Below, piece after piece: positions 62,749 through 64,000 of a DNA stretch of 64,000 nucleotides. The notes under the pieces are model-generated. The model had not been told where the DNA came from, ran no database searches, and saw nothing but the letters and a program-made list of their open reading frames with translations. The stretch spans positions 88,744-152,743 of the forward strand of contig NZ_RZNH01000007.1 of assembly GCF_013141825.1 (NCBI RefSeq). Direction: 5' to 3'. A program made the translations under genes and the position numbers. How positions within the stretch are numbered: position 1 is the first letter of the stretch; the number at the start of each line of letters is the position of its first letter. This DNA comes from Marinifilum caeruleilacunae (GTDB lineage Bacteria > Bacteroidota > Bacteroidia > Bacteroidales > Marinifilaceae).

Positions 62749-64000
62749 ATGAATTTTTCTCAATTGAACTTGCAGTTTAAAATTAAATTGTGTGTTGCCA
62801 TTCTTTTTGTTCTCTGGAATTTTTCAGTTTCTGCACAAGAAAAATATTCTGTAACAGGAAGAGTGAAAATTGAAAATGGAAGTATCGAAAATACCTTTAT
62901 TACCATTTATAAAAATGCCAATAAGTTAGATTCTAAATTGGTTGATAAGAACGGAAAATTCAGTCACGAACTTGATTTTGGGAACGATTATATCTTCGAG
63001 TTTTCCAAAGAAGGTTTTGTCACCAAAAAAGTGAGTATTTCTACTTTTGTTCCCGAAGATGTATTAAGCAGGGATAGTCAATTTCCACCATTTAAGTTTA
63101 CAGTTTCACTTTTTCCGGCCTATGAGGGTTTGGATTTGTCTGTATTTGATCAGCCAATGGGAATGATCATGTACGACAAGGAATTGGATGATTTTGACCA
63201 TGATAAAGACTACGATGCTCAAATTCGTGATGCGATTCGAAAAGCAGAAGAAGCGGCCAGGAAAAGAGCTGCCGAACTTGAAGCTCAACGTTTGGCCAGA
63301 GAACAGGCCTACAAGGCTGCGATTCAAAAAGGAGATATTAGTTTTAGAGGCAAAAAATATGAAGAGGCGAAATTAGCTTATACTGATGCATTGGATATTA
63401 AAGCAGAAGAGCAATATCCGAAAAATCAGATTATAAAGATTGATGAACTTCTTGCCGAACAGCAACAAAAGGCTGATGAGGCAGCACGATTGGCAGCAGA
63501 ACAAAAAGCTTTGGATGAAAAGTATGCAGCAATTATTGCCCTGGCTGATTCTCAATTTGAATCAGGAGATTACCTGTCGTCGAAAACCAGTTATAGTGAT
63601 GCACTTGAACTGAAGGCAGAAGAACAATATCCGAAAAGTCAGATTGCAAAAATAGATGAATTGCTTGCAGAACAGCAACGCCAGGCCGATGAAGCAGCTA
63701 GGTTGGCAGCTGAGAAAAAAGCATTGGATGACAGGTATGCGTCATTAATTGCAAGAGCTGATTCACAATTCGAATCTGCTGATTACGCATCTTCAAAGGC
63801 AAGTTATACCGAGGCATTGAACTTGAAAGCTGAAGAACAATATCCGAAAAGTCAGATTGCAAAGATTAATGATTTGTTAGCAGAACAGCAACGCCAGGCC
63901 GATGAAGCAGCTAGGTTGGCAGCTGAGAAAAAAGCATTGGATGACAGGTATGCGTCATTAATTGCAAGAGCTGATTCACAATTCGAATCTGCTGATTACG
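62749..64000 (+). CDS. Secreted repeat protein with 71-residue tandem repeats (partial, runs off right edge)
   Basis: At least 417 codons, open to the window end. A signal peptide (residues 1-32, ending SVSAQ) precedes a beta-sandwich region typical of carboxypeptidase-regulatory-like domains (KYSVTGRVKIENGSIENTF), then a charged helical region (RKAEEAARKRAAELEAQRLAREQ) and TPR/coiled-coil-like repeats. The phrase AEEQYPK recurs at 63403, 63616 and 63829, a 213-base (71-residue) period. Bases 63667-63787 and 63880-64000 are identical over 121 bases, so part of the array is a recent duplication. Expected to continue beyond base 64000. Function unknown; surface or envelope scaffold is a guess. 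Confidence 0.85.
   Translation, partial: MNFSQLNLQFKIKLCVAILFVLWNFSVSAQEKYSVTGRVKIENGSIENTFITIYKNANKLDSKLVDKNGKFSHELDFGNDYIFEFSKEGFVTKKVSISTFVPEDVLSRDSQFPPFKFTVSLFPAYEGLDLSVFDQPMGMIMYDKELDDFDHDKDYDAQIRDAIRKAEEAARKRAAELEAQRLAREQAYKAAIQKGDISFRGKKYEEAKLAYTDALDIKAEEQYPKNQIIKIDELLAEQQQKADEAARLAAEQKALDEKYAAIIALADSQFESGDYLSSKTSYSDALELKAEEQYPKSQIAKIDELLAEQQRQADEAARLAAEKKALDDRYASLIARADSQFESADYASSKASYTEALNLKAEEQYPKSQIAKINDLLAEQQRQADEAARLAAEKKALDDRYASLIARADSQFESADY
63403..64000 (+). repeat. Tandem 213-bp coding repeats
   Basis: Unit length 213 bp, judged from the spacing of the AEEQYPK codons (63403, 63616, 63829). The last two visible units share 121 identical bases (63667-63787 versus 63880-64000) before the window ends, the first unit is more diverged at the DNA level. 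Confidence 0.85.

Noticed and set aside
63188-63376. Short ORF inside the repeat protein region
   Set aside because: Different frame from the long open frame that starts at 62749 with a signal peptide.
1-64000. tRNA, rRNA, CRISPR, insertion sequence or prophage content
   Set aside because: None seen by eye; a covariance-model tRNA scan was not possible, so a missed tRNA in a short gap cannot be fully excluded.

Overview
This window looks like chromosomal DNA of a low-GC, probably marine or sediment-dwelling member of the Bacteroidota, most likely a Bacteroidales/Marinilabiliales-type organism; that placement is inferred from gene content only. Supporting signs are phylum-typical genes (OstA-like LPS protein, tandem SurA-like PPIases, DUF2795, DUF5063 beside a RNase D-like exonuclease, a lipoprotein prolyl oligopeptidase), promoters resembling the Bacteroidetes TTTG / TAnnTTTG type, and mostly absent Shine-Dalgarno sequences. 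I saw no tRNA, rRNA, insertion sequence, phage or CRISPR array. Most of the window is ordinary core genome.

Layout. 1-4100: an rseC-rnfB-rnfC-rnfD-rnfG operon (minus strand, rnfG cut by the window edge) for the ion-pumping Rnf ferredoxin:NAD+ oxidoreductase. 4490-10420: VirK-like protein, an outer-membrane barrel, RecG, a degenerate methyltransferase-like protein, ATP:cob(I)alamin adenosyltransferase and a DUF2795 protein. 10477-18504 (minus): envelope biogenesis block (OstA-like, MoxR ATPase, three SurA-type foldases) and guaB. 18686-28171 (plus): RecQ, DUF5063, exonuclease, rRNA methyltransferase, DEAD-box helicase, FAD oxidoreductase, Tex and a zinc ribbon protein. 28215-34550 (minus): a DUF2807 adhesin-like protein, then the sulfite reductase operon (DUF2061, siroheme dehydrogenase, cysJ, cysI, siroheme methyltransferase) preceded by a complex leader. 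34911-44384: small acidic proteins, PspC, an outer-membrane protein, MazG-like, PhzF, a short MutS-like ATPase overlapping a pentapeptide-repeat protein, an AhpD-like/AraC/SRPBCC group and an AGCS symporter. 44642-58937: two S9 peptidases, MutS2, a second RecQ, a nucleoside-recognition membrane protein and lipoproteins. 59028-64000: a LytTR response regulator, a STAND/NACHT-type NTPase and the start of a large secreted repeat protein.

The most interesting region is the 5' leader of the sulfite reductase operon (34186-34620, minus strand). It encodes two successive short peptides of 31 and 27 codons, each with four clustered cysteine codons (CTCCMC and CCCMC), and each is followed by a strong intrinsic terminator. 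In the first module the 5' arm of the terminator can pair instead with an 11-nt segment inside the end of the leader ORF. This is the layout expected for ribosome-mediated attenuation responding to charged tRNA-Cys, here duplicated in series in front of the genes that make sulfide for cysteine synthesis.

The second notable signal is a set of three direct repeats (consensus YTACGYAKT) with an exact 21-bp period between the LytTR regulator gene and the STAND NTPase gene. They fit a LytTR binding array just upstream of a plausible promoter. The third is a gene running off the right edge with 71-residue repeats, two of which share 121 identical nucleotides.
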